A stretch of 64,000 nt of DNA from Candidatus Saccharimonadota bacterium (GCA_017404935.1 JAFRBI010000009.1:62001-126000), one strand, 5' to 3'; shown: positions 42,591-51,432, numbered from the stretch's first letter. Program-made: numbers and translations. The notes: generated from the sequence alone by a model not told the origin.

Positions 42591-44693
42591 ATGCATGTGG
42601 AGGTAGTCGTCGGAAAGGCGGTGGGCAAGGGGGCAAGTATTTTGACCTATGCTTCTTCTCTACCGGTTGAGGTGGGCTCTATCGTGGAAGTGCCTTTGAT
42701 GCGAGGGCGTGCTCCGGGCGTAGTATACAAAAAAGTTGCTCAACCGAAATTTAAGTGCCGGGAAATTACACGAGTTTTGTATTCAAAACCACTGCCATCA
42801 CATCTTCTTGAAATTGCGATATGGATTTCGGAGTATTACGCTGCGCCACTCTCGAGCGTGATGAGTATGGTGCTACCTACCGGTGTCTTGAAAAAGCGGC
42901 GTTCTAGGGGTAAAACCGAACAGACCGAACATGAACAAGTGGCTGAACCTGTTTTTCTCTCAGCTGGACTTGAATTTTTAAGCACGTCATACACTGGTCC
43001 GCCGAGAGAACCGTCCCTTCGGGACGGACCTCTCGGGGACGGCAGGAATATACGTGTTAAAAATTCAAATCAATCTTTATGCTTCGAGAAAAACAGGTTT
43101 CAGCCACCGACCTATTCCATCCCTCTCAACCCTGCGCAAAAAATGGCGCTTAAAGGGCTTCAGACACCCCTAGAAGGCACGAAAGTGCTGTTTGGCGTTA
43201 CCGGTAGTGGTAAAACCAACATCTACCTTAAAATGGCTCTAGATGCCCTTTCCGGGCAAAAGTCAGTTGTGCTTTTGGTGCCAGAAATCGCTTTAACCGG
43301 GCAGCTTGTTAAGGTGTTTCAAGATACTTTTGGCGATATTGTAACAGTAATTCACTCTAAACAAACAGAGGTGGAAAGGCAACGAATTTTTGATTCCCTC
43401 CTCTTAAAAGACGCGCCTAAAATCGTAATCGGGCCCCGTTCTGCGCTGTTTGCCCCCCTTGATGATTTGGGGCTAATTATCATCGATGAGGAACACGAAT
43501 CTACTTACTACCAAGAAAATACCCCTAAATACTCTGCGATAAGGGCAGCTTCCAAGATGGCCTCTATCTTAAAGTGCCCTTGTATTCTCGGTTCGGCCAC
43601 GCCGACTTTGGAAGATTTTTATCTGGCGCGTCAAAAGAACTCTCTTATAACTTTATCTGAAAAGGCCAAAAAAACTGCCATAAAACCAGAGGTCAAAATT
43701 ATTGATTTTAAAAATCGTGATAATTTTACAAAGAATCGGTATTTTTCTAACGACCTCTTAAAATCTATCACTGACAATCTTAAAAATGGGCGCCAAACGC
43801 TGATTTTTCATAACCGGCGAGGGTCTTCTCCTCTAACGATTTGCGAAAATTGTGGCGAGGAATTGCTCTGTCCTACCTGTTATTTGCCACTGACTTTGCA
43901 TGTAGATACCTATGAAATGCGTTGCCATACTTGTGGCTATAAGAGTAAGGTGCCTTCATCTTGCCCTCATTGTGGGGCTGCTGGGCTGATCCACAAGGGC
44001 TTTGGGACGAAGCTTTTAGAGAGTGAACTGGAACGGCTGTTTCCAAAGACTAGAATTAAACGTTTTGACGGAGATACTAAAAAAGGCGAGGGCTTAGAAG
44101 AGATTTATCAAGAGGTAAAAGACGGCGAGGTAGATATTTTGGTGGGAACACAGACTCTCGCTAAGGGGTTAGATTTGCCACTTCTGGCCACCGTAGGGGT
44201 GGTGCAAGCTGATGCTGGCTTGTCTCTCCCTGATTTTAGTGCCGAAGAACGAGTATTTCAGCTAATTACTCAGGTGATGGGGCGCGTGGGACGTGGGCAT
44301 CTGGAGCAAGCTGAGGTCTTTATCCAGACTTTTCGGCCAGAGCACCCGGTGATCAATTTTGCAATTTCGGAAGATTATCTGGGGTTTTCGGAATACCTGT
44401 TAAAACAGAGGCGACGTGGAGGGTTCCCGCCATTTAAATTTGTGGCAAAGGCCTCGGCGACGGCCAAAACAGAGGCCACGGCGCTAAAAAAGATTCGGGC
44501 GCTTTATAATCAGCTCTCTTCTGATTCGCGGTTTTTGGTTTCGCCACCTCAGCCGGCGTTCCATGAGCGAACGGCGCGTGGTTTTACCTGGGAAATCATA
44601 ATAAGATCTTCCTCTAGAAAAGCCTTAGTAGATGTGCTTTCTGGGTTAGATGCTAGTTTTCATTCTTCCCTGGACTTACCTTCCCTTTTATGA
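42591..44693 (+). CDS. priA: Primosomal helicase PriA
   Basis: 700 residues. The N-terminal 3'-DNA-binding domain (1-110) is followed by the helicase with Walker A GVTGSGKT (about 205), DEEH box and motifs IVIGPRSALFAP and LGSATP. The zinc module has eight cysteines (CENCGEELLCPTC ... CHTCG ... CPHCG), then VGTQTLAKGLD and QVMGRVGRG. It restarts stalled forks. Residues about 117-172, between the DNA-binding and helicase domains, are encoded by a hairpin element (42939-43107) and are not part of normal PriA. TATAAT is 6 nt before the ATG (leaderless). Confidence 0.96.
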   Translation: MHVEVVVGKAVGKGASILTYASSLPVEVGSIVEVPLMRGRAPGVVYKKVAQPKFKCREITRVLYSKPLPSHLLEIAIWISEYYAAPLSSVMSMVLPTGVLKKRRSRGKTEQTEHEQVAEPVFLSAGLEFLSTSYTGPPREPSLRDGPLGDGRNIRVKNSNQSLCFEKNRFQPPTYSIPLNPAQKMALKGLQTPLEGTKVLFGVTGSGKTNIYLKMALDALSGQKSVVLLVPEIALTGQLVKVFQDTFGDIVTVIHSKQTEVERQRIFDSLLLKDAPKIVIGPRSALFAPLDDLGLIIIDEEHESTYYQENTPKYSAIRAASKMASILKCPCILGSATPTLEDFYLARQKNSLITLSEKAKKTAIKPEVKIIDFKNRDNFTKNRYFSNDLLKSITDNLKNGRQTLIFHNRRGSSPLTICENCGEELLCPTCYLPLTLHVDTYEMRCHTCGYKSKVPSSCPHCGAAGLIHKGFGTKLLESELERLFPKTRIKRFDGDTKKGEGLEEIYQEVKDGEVDILVGTQTLAKGLDLPLLATVGVVQADAGLSLPDFSAEERVFQLITQVMGRVGRGHLEQAEVFIQTFRPEHPVINFAISEDYLGFSEYLLKQRRRGGFPPFKFVAKASATAKTEATALKKIRALYNQLSSDSRFLVSPPQPAFHERTARGFTWEIIIRSSSRKALVDVLSGLDASFHSSLDLPSLL
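42939..43107 (+). repeat. Hairpin element, copy 3, inside priA
   Basis: Outer arms GTGGCTGAACCTGTTTTTCTC (42939-42959) / its complement at 43086-43107, then GACTTGAATTTTTAAGCACG / CGTGTTAAAAATTCAAATC. Then come the conserved GTCATACACTGG and CAGGAATATAC around CCGAGAG/CTCTCGG with inner CCGTCC-CTTCG-GGACGG. Translated in a different frame over its left half than the xthA copy, so the protein sequence is not what is conserved. Confidence 0.88.
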
Positions 44694-44706
44694 TATAATT
44701 AAGCTT

Positions 44707-45282
44707 ATGAAAATTATTACCACGCCAGATAAAAGGCTCAGGGAGAAATCGGAAAAAGTCGCAAAAATTGACGACGAAATTCTTGATGTGATTGAAAATA
44801 TGCGGAAATTGTCTCTGGATTGGGAGGCCAAGCACCCTTATGAGCTCTCGGCGGCGATGGCAGCACCTCAGATGGGGGTTCTGAAGCGTATTATTATTAT
44901 TCGCGATGATATGGAAGACAAGAAAAACGCGCATTTTACAGCCTTTATCAACCCAGAGGTGACTAAGACCGAAGGTAAGACGGTAACTGATTTTGAGGGG
45001 TGTTTATCGGTGCCTCATATTTATGGCAAAGTGCCTCGTCCTTTTAAGGTGAGAGTAAAGGCTAAAACAGAGGACGGTAAAGAGGTGAGAATTAAGGCTA
45101 CTGGCGAACTCGCTCGGACGCTTTTACACGAAATTGATCACCTTAATGGGGTTCTCTTTATTGATCATATTCGCGACAAAAAAGATGCATTTTACAAAAT
45201 GGATAGCAAAGGCGAGCTTTTGCCGGTAGAAGATTACGAGAAGGAGATAAAAAATAATGACAAACTCTGGGGCGAAGAGTAA
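44707..45282 (+). CDS. def: Peptide deformylase
   Basis: 191 residues from the ATG at 44707; TATAAT (44694-44699) is 7 nt upstream, so it is leaderless, and the longer upstream frame overlaps priA and is discarded. The zinc motifs are AAPQMGV (GxGLAAPQ), EGCLSVP (Cys ligand) and LLHEIDHLNG (HExxH). It removes formyl from nascent proteins. It overlaps fmt by 26 bp, the classic def-fmt pair, following priA as in many bacteria. Confidence 0.95.
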   Translation: MKIITTPDKRLREKSEKVAKIDDEILDVIENMRKLSLDWEAKHPYELSAAMAAPQMGVLKRIIIIRDDMEDKKNAHFTAFINPEVTKTEGKTVTDFEGCLSVPHIYGKVPRPFKVRVKAKTEDGKEVRIKATGELARTLLHEIDHLNGVLFIDHIRDKKDAFYKMDSKGELLPVEDYEKEIKNNDKLWGEE

Positions 45283-46075
45283 TTCTAAGCGAAAAATCAT
45301 CTTTTTTGGGAATGGACCTCTATCTTCGTATGCCCTTGGTGCGCTCTCTGATTTTGAGGTGGTTTTTCACGCGCACGATAAAGAAGATTTATCAGAGGTG
45401 GTAAGGTTAAAACAAGAAAACCCTGATGCAATCGGTGTTTTGGCTTCGTTTGGGGTTTTGATTCCCTCCTCTGTTCTGGAGGCTTTTGAACCAGAGGGGA
45501 TTTTAAATATTCACCCGTCGCTTTTGCCTCTTTACAGGGGTGCTTCGCCGATTGAAAGTGCGATTCTTAATGGTGACACAAACTTTGGCGTATCTGTGAT
45601 GAAACTCGCTAAGGCGATGGATGCAGGACCGATTTATTCCCAGGCTACAATAGAGAATGTGCCACTTTCTAGCGATTTGAAAGATTACCTCTATAGAACT
45701 TTGGCGGAAATGGGGGCGGCGATGGTCTCTTCTCTGTTGAAGGCTAAGGAGTGGCCTGAGCCAGTGGCACAAGATGATTCAAGGGCTACTTACTGTGGCA
45801 AATTAAATAAAAATATGTCATTTTTGACACCAGAAACAGATACGGCCGAGCAGACTTTACGTAAAATCGTGGCTTTTCAAGGTTATCCAAAACCTAAATA
45901 TACGTTTTTTGGCAAAAATTGCATCATTTTAGAGGCGCATATAGTAAAGCAGGGTGAGACAGCCCTAATTCCTTTAAAGTGTGCTGATGGCAAAATTTTA
46001 TCTATTGACCTCTTGCAGCCAGAGGGTAAAAAACCAATGGACGCAAAAAGTTTCCTTAATGGATACGGAAAATAA
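45257..46075 (+). CDS. fmt: Methionyl-tRNA formyltransferase
   Basis: 272 residues, shorter than typical Fmt (about 310). FGVLIPSSVLEAF, NIHPSLLPLYRGASPIESAILNGD and GVSVMKLAKAMDAGPI contain the catalytic Asn-His-Asp set. The C-terminal OB-like domain is reduced. AGAAGGAGAT lies in def just upstream of the ATG. It formylates initiator Met-tRNA and works in sequence with Def. Confidence 0.93.
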   Translation: MTNSGAKSNSKRKIIFFGNGPLSSYALGALSDFEVVFHAHDKEDLSEVVRLKQENPDAIGVLASFGVLIPSSVLEAFEPEGILNIHPSLLPLYRGASPIESAILNGDTNFGVSVMKLAKAMDAGPIYSQATIENVPLSSDLKDYLYRTLAEMGAAMVSSLLKAKEWPEPVAQDDSRATYCGKLNKNMSFLTPETDTAEQTLRKIVAFQGYPKPKYTFFGKNCIILEAHIVKQGETALIPLKCADGKILSIDLLQPEGKKPMDAKSFLNGYGK

Positions 46076-46366
46076 TTAAGCTAGTAGTTTAGCGCGATTT
46101 TTAGTAATAGCATCTTTCATTTCTTCGATGCAGCGATTGACGATTTCGCGGTAGTCTGGACGATTTTTTTGAAGCCACTCGGCAGCAGCTTCAGTGCCGA
46201 GAAGTGAGTCAAATTCCTGGAGCTGTTCGTCGGTGAGGCCTTTTGAAATACGCTCGCCAATTCTAACTTCTAGTTCCTCTTGAATATAATTCAAAAATTC
46301 TTGTTTTTTGTCTGCCGGCATCGCCGAAAGACCCATTTCTTGTAAAAAGTTTTCGTCAAAATTCAT
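46076..46366 (-). CDS. DUF5663-like small protein
   Basis: 96 residues from the ATG at 46366, with TATAAT 6 nt upstream (leaderless); an upstream in-frame ATG lies before the promoter and is rejected. FLQEMGLSAMPADKKQEFLNYIQEELEVRIGERISKGLTDEQLQEF ... WLQKNRPDYREIV fits DUF5663, a helical family common in CPR. Function unknown. A similar small helical protein is encoded at 62401-62700. Confidence 0.7.
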   Translation of the reverse strand: MNFDENFLQEMGLSAMPADKKQEFLNYIQEELEVRIGERISKGLTDEQLQEFDSLLGTEAAAEWLQKNRPDYREIVNRCIEEMKDAITKNRAKLLA

Positions 46367-46399
46367 AAGCTTATTATAACACAAAATAGTTATGGCAAT

Positions 46400-47248
46400 C
46401 TACATATTTTGAGTATAAGTCGTGATCCAATATTCAATTTGGTCTTGGTTGTGGGCGGCGAGGTTGTCTAATGGGTTTATGCCATTTTCTGTAGGGAAAG
46501 CCTCGGCAAGTTTGTTCCTAAGCGTGGCGACGGCTTGGTCGCCCTCATCACCACTTAGACAATAAGCATCCACAAAATATTTCATATCTACTTTAGTAGC
46601 ACCGGCAGAACTTAAGAATTTGATGAATTTATAGTATCTTGGGTAGCCAGGTATTTTGCCATTTTTTTCATCTTTCTCGTAAACATTTTTTTGGCCAGAA
46701 ACTAATTCTGCCATGTAGTCTGTCATGCCCTCGTTAATACATGTGCCGAGATAACTATTCTCATCTTCAAATAGTCTATTCATCCCCGCGACTAAATCAC
46801 TATTTAGGCCTTCTAGCATATGCGAAAATTCGTGCCTTATCGTTTGTTCGCCTGCATCGTATTCAAAAATGTCTTCCGGAAATTGGACCTCGTGGCGATA
46901 AGCCAATCTACCATCATTCATTCTATAACGGTCGGAGACATGGTTTGCGAAGGCTCTTCCTAGATGTTCTTCAGTCGTTTCTATTTGTTCGGCGGGTATT
47001 ACTTCTATTCCGGCACTCCAAATCTCCCTTTTTCTGCCCACATCTTTATATAAGTCCGGCAATTCTCCGCTAGCGATTTTTGCATCAATATTTTTCAAAA
47101 AAGTTACTTTTTGCTCGCCAATGGCTAATTTAATTGCCTCGGTCTCCCGAAGTTTTTTGGCTTTATCTGGGTCAAAATCTGGGTATTCTACCACCTCAGA
47201 CGGCTGGCTGGTATTATCTTGCTCAGCGCTGAAATTATCTTTTTCCAT
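46400..47248 (-). CDS. Gluzincin-type metalloprotease-like protein
   Basis: 282 residues from the ATG at 47248, which has GAGAGGTTGT before it. RHEFSHMLEG (HExxH zinc motif, about 140) and NEGMTDYMAEL (E-x3-D, third ligand region) about 35 residues later are typical of gluzincin peptidases. No signal peptide is seen, so it is probably cytoplasmic. It overlaps the phosphotransacetylase gene by 14 bp and is the third gene of the operon behind the G11 promoter. Confidence 0.7.
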   Translation of the reverse strand: MEKDNFSAEQDNTSQPSEVVEYPDFDPDKAKKLRETEAIKLAIGEQKVTFLKNIDAKIASGELPDLYKDVGRKREIWSAGIEVIPAEQIETTEEHLGRAFANHVSDRYRMNDGRLAYRHEVQFPEDIFEYDAGEQTIRHEFSHMLEGLNSDLVAGMNRLFEDENSYLGTCINEGMTDYMAELVSGQKNVYEKDEKNGKIPGYPRYYKFIKFLSSAGATKVDMKYFVDAYCLSGDEGDQAVATLRNKLAEAFPTENGINPLDNLAAHNQDQIEYWITTYTQNM

Positions 47249-47987
47249 ACAACCTCTCAATAATTTCAATTGTAAAACTGACATTATCTACTGTGCTTCC
47301 CCGAGATAAATCTGCTAGCGGCTTATCGAAACCCTGAACAATTGGCCCGGCCACTCGCCATCCACCTAAATATTCTAGAGATTTATACAGAATGTTGCCA
47401 GAGTTTAAATCTGGGACAATTAAAATATTGGCATGGCCCTGGATGGCGGAATTTGGGAATTTTTTCTCGGAAATTTGATGGCTCATCGCGGTGTCTAATT
47501 GCATTTCGCCATCGATTAGCCACTCTGGGTGGTTTTGTCTTATCTCGGAAATTACAAAATAGATTTTTTCTAAATCAGGGTTTTTGCCACCAGAACCATT
47601 GGTAGAATACGAAAGCATTGCGATTCTTGGCTGGTCATTAAAACATTTTTGGAAAGTTTTGGCAGTGTCTTCTACGATGCAATATAATTGCTCTTTAGTG
47701 GGGTCTTTGTTGACACCACCATCGGCAATTGCTATATTTTGACCATTTTTACTACAAATAAAACAACTAGAGAAAAATTCCGAAGTCATTTTGAAATTTT
47801 CTTTGAAACAAAGAATCACATCTCGCGTAGAATAATTAAACCCGGAAATCATCGTATCAACCGCGCCGGCGTTTACCAAGTTCGCGGCCTCGTTTAAATC
47901 TCTGGCCGGCACAAGCGATACGTCTTCATAAATATCAGCGGCCTCTTTAATAATTGGATCGTTTGATTCTGGAATGACTATTTTCAT
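47235..47987 (-). CDS. Phosphotransacetylase (Pta/Ptb-fold) protein
   Basis: 250 residues, against about 325 for a full Pta. MKIVIPESNDPIIKEAADIY, GMQLDTA-type motif in IDGEMQLDTAMSHQ, IVPDLNSGNILYKSLEYLGG and the end PLADLSRGSTVDNV match the phosphate acetyl/butyryl transferase family. The reaction would interconvert acetyl-CoA and acetyl phosphate. The shortening affects the N-terminal domain, so activity is not certain. Start overlaps the acetyltransferase gene by 4 bp (coupling). Confidence 0.75.
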   Translation of the reverse strand: MKIVIPESNDPIIKEAADIYEDVSLVPARDLNEAANLVNAGAVDTMISGFNYSTRDVILCFKENFKMTSEFFSSCFICSKNGQNIAIADGGVNKDPTKEQLYCIVEDTAKTFQKCFNDQPRIAMLSYSTNGSGGKNPDLEKIYFVISEIRQNHPEWLIDGEMQLDTAMSHQISEKKFPNSAIQGHANILIVPDLNSGNILYKSLEYLGGWRVAGPIVQGFDKPLADLSRGSTVDNVSFTIEIIERLYGKR

Positions 47988-48706
47988 TTGTTTTTACGGA
48001 CCATGTTATGAGTTTTAACTGATTCGTCTGGGTAGCCGGTTTGGCTAGAGACAATTTCAAACCCATTCTTTTCATAGAGATGGATAGCTGGTGGATTGTC
48101 GGCTAGGACAGTTAAGTGTTGTTCTTGATATGGAAGGCTTAAGAATTTTTCAAACATTTTTGACGCAACACCTTTGCCACGAGCTGATAAATCTGTGGCA
48201 CACCATTCAACTTCGGCAACACCATCTGGCAAACTTCTGGCGTCTTCTGTGACGGCTTCCATATAGTTTTTATTTGCACGATCAAACTGTTCTGGCATCT
48301 CGATACCAAGGTTCTCAACCTTTTCCTTCATTCCTTCAGTATCCCAAGGTTTGATGGTATTGTCGGCATAGACCAAGATACCAAGGAGTTTGCCATCCTC
48401 TTCAGCTACGATAGTGTGATTTGGGTCAAACAGACCACCTTCTTCGCCAAAAATTAGTGGCCCCATTTTTTCAGCGCGCTCGGCATCACCAAAGAAATCA
48501 GGGCAAATATAAGGATCAACTTGGTATATTAAATTCGCTGCACGATTTAGATCGTCTTTTTCTGGGTCGAGTAGGCGAACTTTAACTTCGCTAGCTACCT
48601 CATGGTTTTCGCCAGCTTGTTTACCTGCCATAGCGGCGACAGATTCCCAACCGGTATTTTCACTATTGCCATTACTGCTTACTGTGGCTTCGTATTTACC
48701 TTCCAT
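47984..48706 (-). CDS. GNAT-family N-acetyltransferase
   Basis: 240 residues. Residues about 45-240 form a GNAT domain with VAEVEWCATDLSARGKGVASKMFEKFL (the R/Q-x-x-G-x-G/A acetyl-CoA loop) and the C-terminal LADNPPAIHLYEKNGFEIV. Substrate unknown. First gene of an operon with the phosphotransacetylase and metalloprotease genes. GGAGG precedes the ATG. The promoter carries an 11-G tract in its spacer, suggesting phase-variable expression. Confidence 0.85.
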   Translation of the reverse strand: MEGKYEATVSSNGNSENTGWESVAAMAGKQAGENHEVASEVKVRLLDPEKDDLNRAANLIYQVDPYICPDFFGDAERAEKMGPLIFGEEGGLFDPNHTIVAEEDGKLLGILVYADNTIKPWDTEGMKEKVENLGIEMPEQFDRANKNYMEAVTEDARSLPDGVAEVEWCATDLSARGKGVASKMFEKFLSLPYQEQHLTVLADNPPAIHLYEKNGFEIVSSQTGYPDESVKTHNMVRKNK

Positions 48707-48730
48707 TACACCTCCGTATTATTGCATCTA

Positions 48731-48759
48731 ATTATACCCCCCCCCCCGTGAGATGTCAA
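48731..48759 (-). promoter_or_regulatory. Consensus promoter with G11 tract in the spacer (candidate phase switch)
   Basis: Minus strand: TTGACA (48759-48754), TCTCAC plus eleven G (48747-48737), TATAAT (48736-48731). The spacer is exactly 17 nt. A gain or loss of G residues by slippage would change the -35/-10 distance and hence promoter strength. The start codon of the acetyltransferase gene is about 25 nt downstream. Confidence 0.8.
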
Positions 48760-48773
48760 GAGCCCACCAAAAA

Positions 48774-50540
48774 TTAGAGGGTGCGTTTTTTGGTTTCGCG
48801 AGTGAAGAATGATAATCTGTCGCCGATTTGGAGATCGATTTTACTCTTAGTTTTAAGAGCCAAGCCACCGGTTTCGCCGGCCACAAGGGCTGGGACATCC
48901 ATTTTTTCTTTTTGAGTGCTAGTCACTTCAGCTTCGCCGATGAATTTTTTATCTCTGACTATACGAGCAAGATAACCTGGTTTTACGTCGCCTTTTAGGA
49001 CTTCCCCACCGGCGATGATGCTAGTCTTTTCTGTACGAAAGACCCCGAGGACTTTCATTTCGCCTTTGTCTTCTTCGACGATTTCGGCATCCAAGAGATT
49101 TTCCATCTCTTTTTTGGCATCGTCTAGGAGTTCGTAAATCACTTTGTAGGTGCGAACCGGAATATTATCGCGCGCAGCCATCTTTGAGATGTTGATTGGC
49201 ACCCCTACGTTAAAACCATAAACGACGGTGTTTTCGCCAGCGGCCATATAGACGTCGTTTTCGTTGATGTCGCCAACGCCAGTTGAAACGATATTTAAGG
49301 TGATTTCGCCGTGAGTATCAATCATTTTGAGGCTATCTACTACGCTTGTAACAGAGCCTAAAACATCGCCTTTGACGATCACGTTAAAGACTTTGGAGTT
49401 GTCGGCAACGTTCATCATGCGAAGAAGGTCGGTTGAGGTGACATTAGCATTGGCAGATTCGTCGGCAGCGGCTTGGGCATTTAGAAGAGCCATTTTTCTG
49501 GCAGTTTTTTCGTCTGCGACTTCTGTGAATCTATCGCCGAAGTTTGGAAGTTCTTTAAAGCCAGTGATGGTGACAGGAGTAGATGGGGTGGCTTTGCCTT
49601 TTGGTTTGCCCTTCCAATCTAACATCGTGCGAACTTTGCCATAGGTAGAGCCTGCCACGACAAACTCGCCGGTTTTTAATTCCCCACCGGTTACAAGTAA
49701 ATTTACTACCGAGCCTTTGCCGGTTTCCATATGAGATTCAATAACAAGACCTTCGGCTGGGATATCGACGTCGGCTTTTAGTTCCTCAATGTCGGCAGTG
49801 AGTAAAATCATATCAAGAAGCTGATCGAGATTTTGATTTTGCTTAGCAGAAATTGGGACCATAGTAATGTCGCCGCCCCATTCTTCTGGCTGAAGGCCGT
49901 GATTTGAGAGGTCAGCTTTGGTGCGATCGATGTCAGCGCCTTCCCTATCGATTTTGTTGATAGCCACAATAATCTTGGCGTTGGCAGATTTGGCAAAGTT
50001 GATGGCTTCTACGGTTTGTGGTTTTACGCCGTCATCGGCAGCGACTACAATAACTACGATATCAGTAAGCAGAGCGCCGTGCTGGCGAATTGCAGCAAAA
50101 GCTTCGTGCCCTGGGGTATCTAGAAAAGTGATTAATCTATCATTATATTTTAGCTGATAAGCCGAAATGTGTTGAGTAATACCACCGGCTTCGCCTTCGA
50201 CGGTTTTCTTGTTCAATAAAGTATCGAGTAATGTGGTTTTACCATGGTCGACGTGCCCCATTACGGCTACTACTGGCGGGCGTAAAACGGCTTTATCTGA
50301 TAGTTCTCTGTGATAATCAGAGGTCTTGGTAGCGGTGTTTTTCTTCTCGAGTTTAACGTTTTTAAGCCCCAATTCATCGATGATGATCTGGGCAGTTTCG
50401 TAATCTAGTCTTTGGTTGATAGTAGCAACGATACCATTTTTGAACAGTGTCCCAATTAATTCGGTAACAGAAAGCCCAAGGGCGTTTGCTAATTCGTCCA
50501 CAGTAATAGAACCTGCAATCTGTATCGTTTTTTCTTCCAT
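48774..50540 (-). CDS. infB: Translation initiation factor IF-2 (short form)
   Basis: 588 residues; it lacks the long charged N-terminal region of E. coli IF2 and begins with one small IF2-N domain (1-55). The GTPase domain has [23 protein letters not shown] and NKID, followed by domains II, III and the fMet-tRNA binding C-terminal domain. It delivers initiator tRNA to the 30S subunit. TAAAAT lies 7 nt before the ATG, consistent with leaderless transcription. Confidence 0.97.
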   Translation of the reverse strand: MEEKTIQIAGSITVDELANALGLSVTELIGTLFKNGIVATINQRLDYETAQIIIDELGLKNVKLEKKNTATKTSDYHRELSDKAVLRPPVVAVMGHVDHGKTTLLDTLLNKKTVEGEAGGITQHISAYQLKYNDRLITFLDTPGHEAFAAIRQHGALLTDIVVIVVAADDGVKPQTVEAINFAKSANAKIIVAINKIDREGADIDRTKADLSNHGLQPEEWGGDITMVPISAKQNQNLDQLLDMILLTADIEELKADVDIPAEGLVIESHMETGKGSVVNLLVTGGELKTGEFVVAGSTYGKVRTMLDWKGKPKGKATPSTPVTITGFKELPNFGDRFTEVADEKTARKMALLNAQAAADESANANVTSTDLLRMMNVADNSKVFNVIVKGDVLGSVTSVVDSLKMIDTHGEITLNIVSTGVGDINENDVYMAAGENTVVYGFNVGVPINISKMAARDNIPVRTYKVIYELLDDAKKEMENLLDAEIVEEDKGEMKVLGVFRTEKTSIIAGGEVLKGDVKPGYLARIVRDKKFIGEAEVTSTQKEKMDVPALVAGETGGLALKTKSKIDLQIGDRLSFFTRETKKRTL

Positions 50541-50600
50541 TCTGTTAATTTTACCACATTTTGAGAAAATATGCTATAATAGAGGTACTATACCTTATGA

Positions 50601-50675
50601 TCCCGGGTAGCTCAATGGTGGAGCAAGAAGCTGTTAACTTCGAGGTTGCTGGTTCGAGTCCAGTCCCGGGAGCCA
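50601..50675 (+). tRNA. tRNA-Asn (GTT)
   Basis: Acceptor TCCCGGG/CCCGGGA, D-arm GCTC..GAGC, anticodon loop CTGTTAA (anticodon GTT), T-arm GCTGG-TTCGAGT-CCAGT (last pair G-U), discriminator G and encoded CCA. A terminator AGACC-TAT-GGGTCTTTTTTT follows. The last 22 bases are repeated exactly at 50716-50737. Confidence 0.95.
50654..50675 (+). repeat. tRNA-Asn 3'-end direct repeat, copy 1
   Basis: TCGAGTCCAGTCCCGGGAGC plus CA, the T-arm to CCA part of tRNA-Asn, identical to 50716-50737. A 22-bp exact repeat of a tRNA 3' end is the usual signature of tyrosine-integrase att sites. Confidence 0.75.
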
Positions 50676-50715
50676 TAGACCTATGGGTCTTTTTTTCTTG
50701 GACTCGTTCTTCGAA

Positions 50716-50737
50716 TCGAGTCCAGTCCCGGGAGCCA
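50716..50737 (+). repeat. tRNA-Asn 3'-end direct repeat, copy 2
   Basis: Exact copy of the tRNA-Asn 3' end, 40 bp after it. GGACTCG just upstream can pair with CGAGTCC. The hairpin AATGCC-TTTTA-GGCATT with a T-run follows at 50748-50772. No integrase lies nearby, so it is a scar or an unoccupied tandem site. Confidence 0.75.
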
Positions 50738-50769
50738 CAAAAAAACAATGCCTTTTAGGCATTATTTTT

Positions 50770-50982
50770 TTAGCCCTTCACTTCCTCAAACCGATATTTG
50801 CCGGGTTCGATTTCTTCCATAAACATATCATACGGCCGGCACCAGAGTTTATTGTCGCCGTATAGGGCACGGTAGGCCACCATTTTCTCCCCTGTTTCGG
50901 AATGATAAATAATATCTTCTACTAGATAAAGCCCACCTTTAAAATGTTTATAAACACCGTGAATTTTGAGTTTTCTATCCAT
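50770..50982 (-). CDS. DUF1653 protein
   Basis: 70 residues. VYKHFKGGLYLVEDIIYHSETGEKMVAYRALYGDNKLWCRPYDMFMEEI is an almost complete DUF1653 domain, a small beta-rich family of unknown function in many bacteria. Cytoplasmic. It is separated by 6 nt from the upstream 147-aa gene and probably shares its transcript. Confidence 0.85.
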   Translation of the reverse strand: MDRKLKIHGVYKHFKGGLYLVEDIIYHSETGEKMVAYRALYGDNKLWCRPYDMFMEEIEPGKYRFEEVKG

Positions 50983-50988
50983 TTTAAA

Positions 50989-51432
50989 CTATTCTACAAT
51001 ACGGTAATAGATGCCATCTGGATGATAGGAAGCGTCGTCGTGATATGAGTAGGCGTGGCCAAAGCTACCGTGTTCAGCGTCCCATTCAATATAGAGAATG
51101 CCGTGGTGAGCGCCTTCCATAGGGTCTAGCACAAAATCAAAAGTAATGTAGAATACATCATTTTCATCTGAGATGCCATAGCCGGTGATGTAAGTATTGG
51201 CGTCTTGGTCGTTCACTATTAAATCCATATCGCGAATATAGCTTTCGGCAAGATCATCAAAAACTTCGAGCTTTTTGGTTGCTATATCAGACTCATACGT
51301 TTTTAGTTGAGTGAAAGAAACGACACTAATGATAATAGAGATAATTAGTGCTATGCTCAAAGCAAAAATAATTCCTACCGATGGGCGGATACTTGATGAA
51401 ACTTTAGTTTTCTTGCTGGTTTTCTTTAACAT
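50989..51432 (-). CDS. Single-pass membrane protein, unknown function
   Basis: 147 residues: basic N-terminus KKTSKKTKVSSS, one transmembrane helix (about 18-42), and an extracytoplasmic acidic/aromatic domain with YITFDFVLDPMEGAHHGILYIEWDAEHGSFGHAYSYHDD. I do not recognise a family. AAGGAG-like sequence (aaggagtttatc) lies upstream of the ATG. Confidence 0.6.
   Translation of the reverse strand: MLKKTSKKTKVSSSIRPSVGIIFALSIALIISIIISVVSFTQLKTYESDIATKKLEVFDDLAESYIRDMDLIVNDQDANTYITGYGISDENDVFYITFDFVLDPMEGAHHGILYIEWDAEHGSFGHAYSYHDDASYHPDGIYYRIVE

Noticed and set aside
42939-43107. Intein or group I/II intron in priA (and xthA)
   Set aside because: Far too short, the frame stays open through it, and no splice or intein motifs (N-terminal Cys/Ser, HN end) are present; a structured palindromic insert explains it better.
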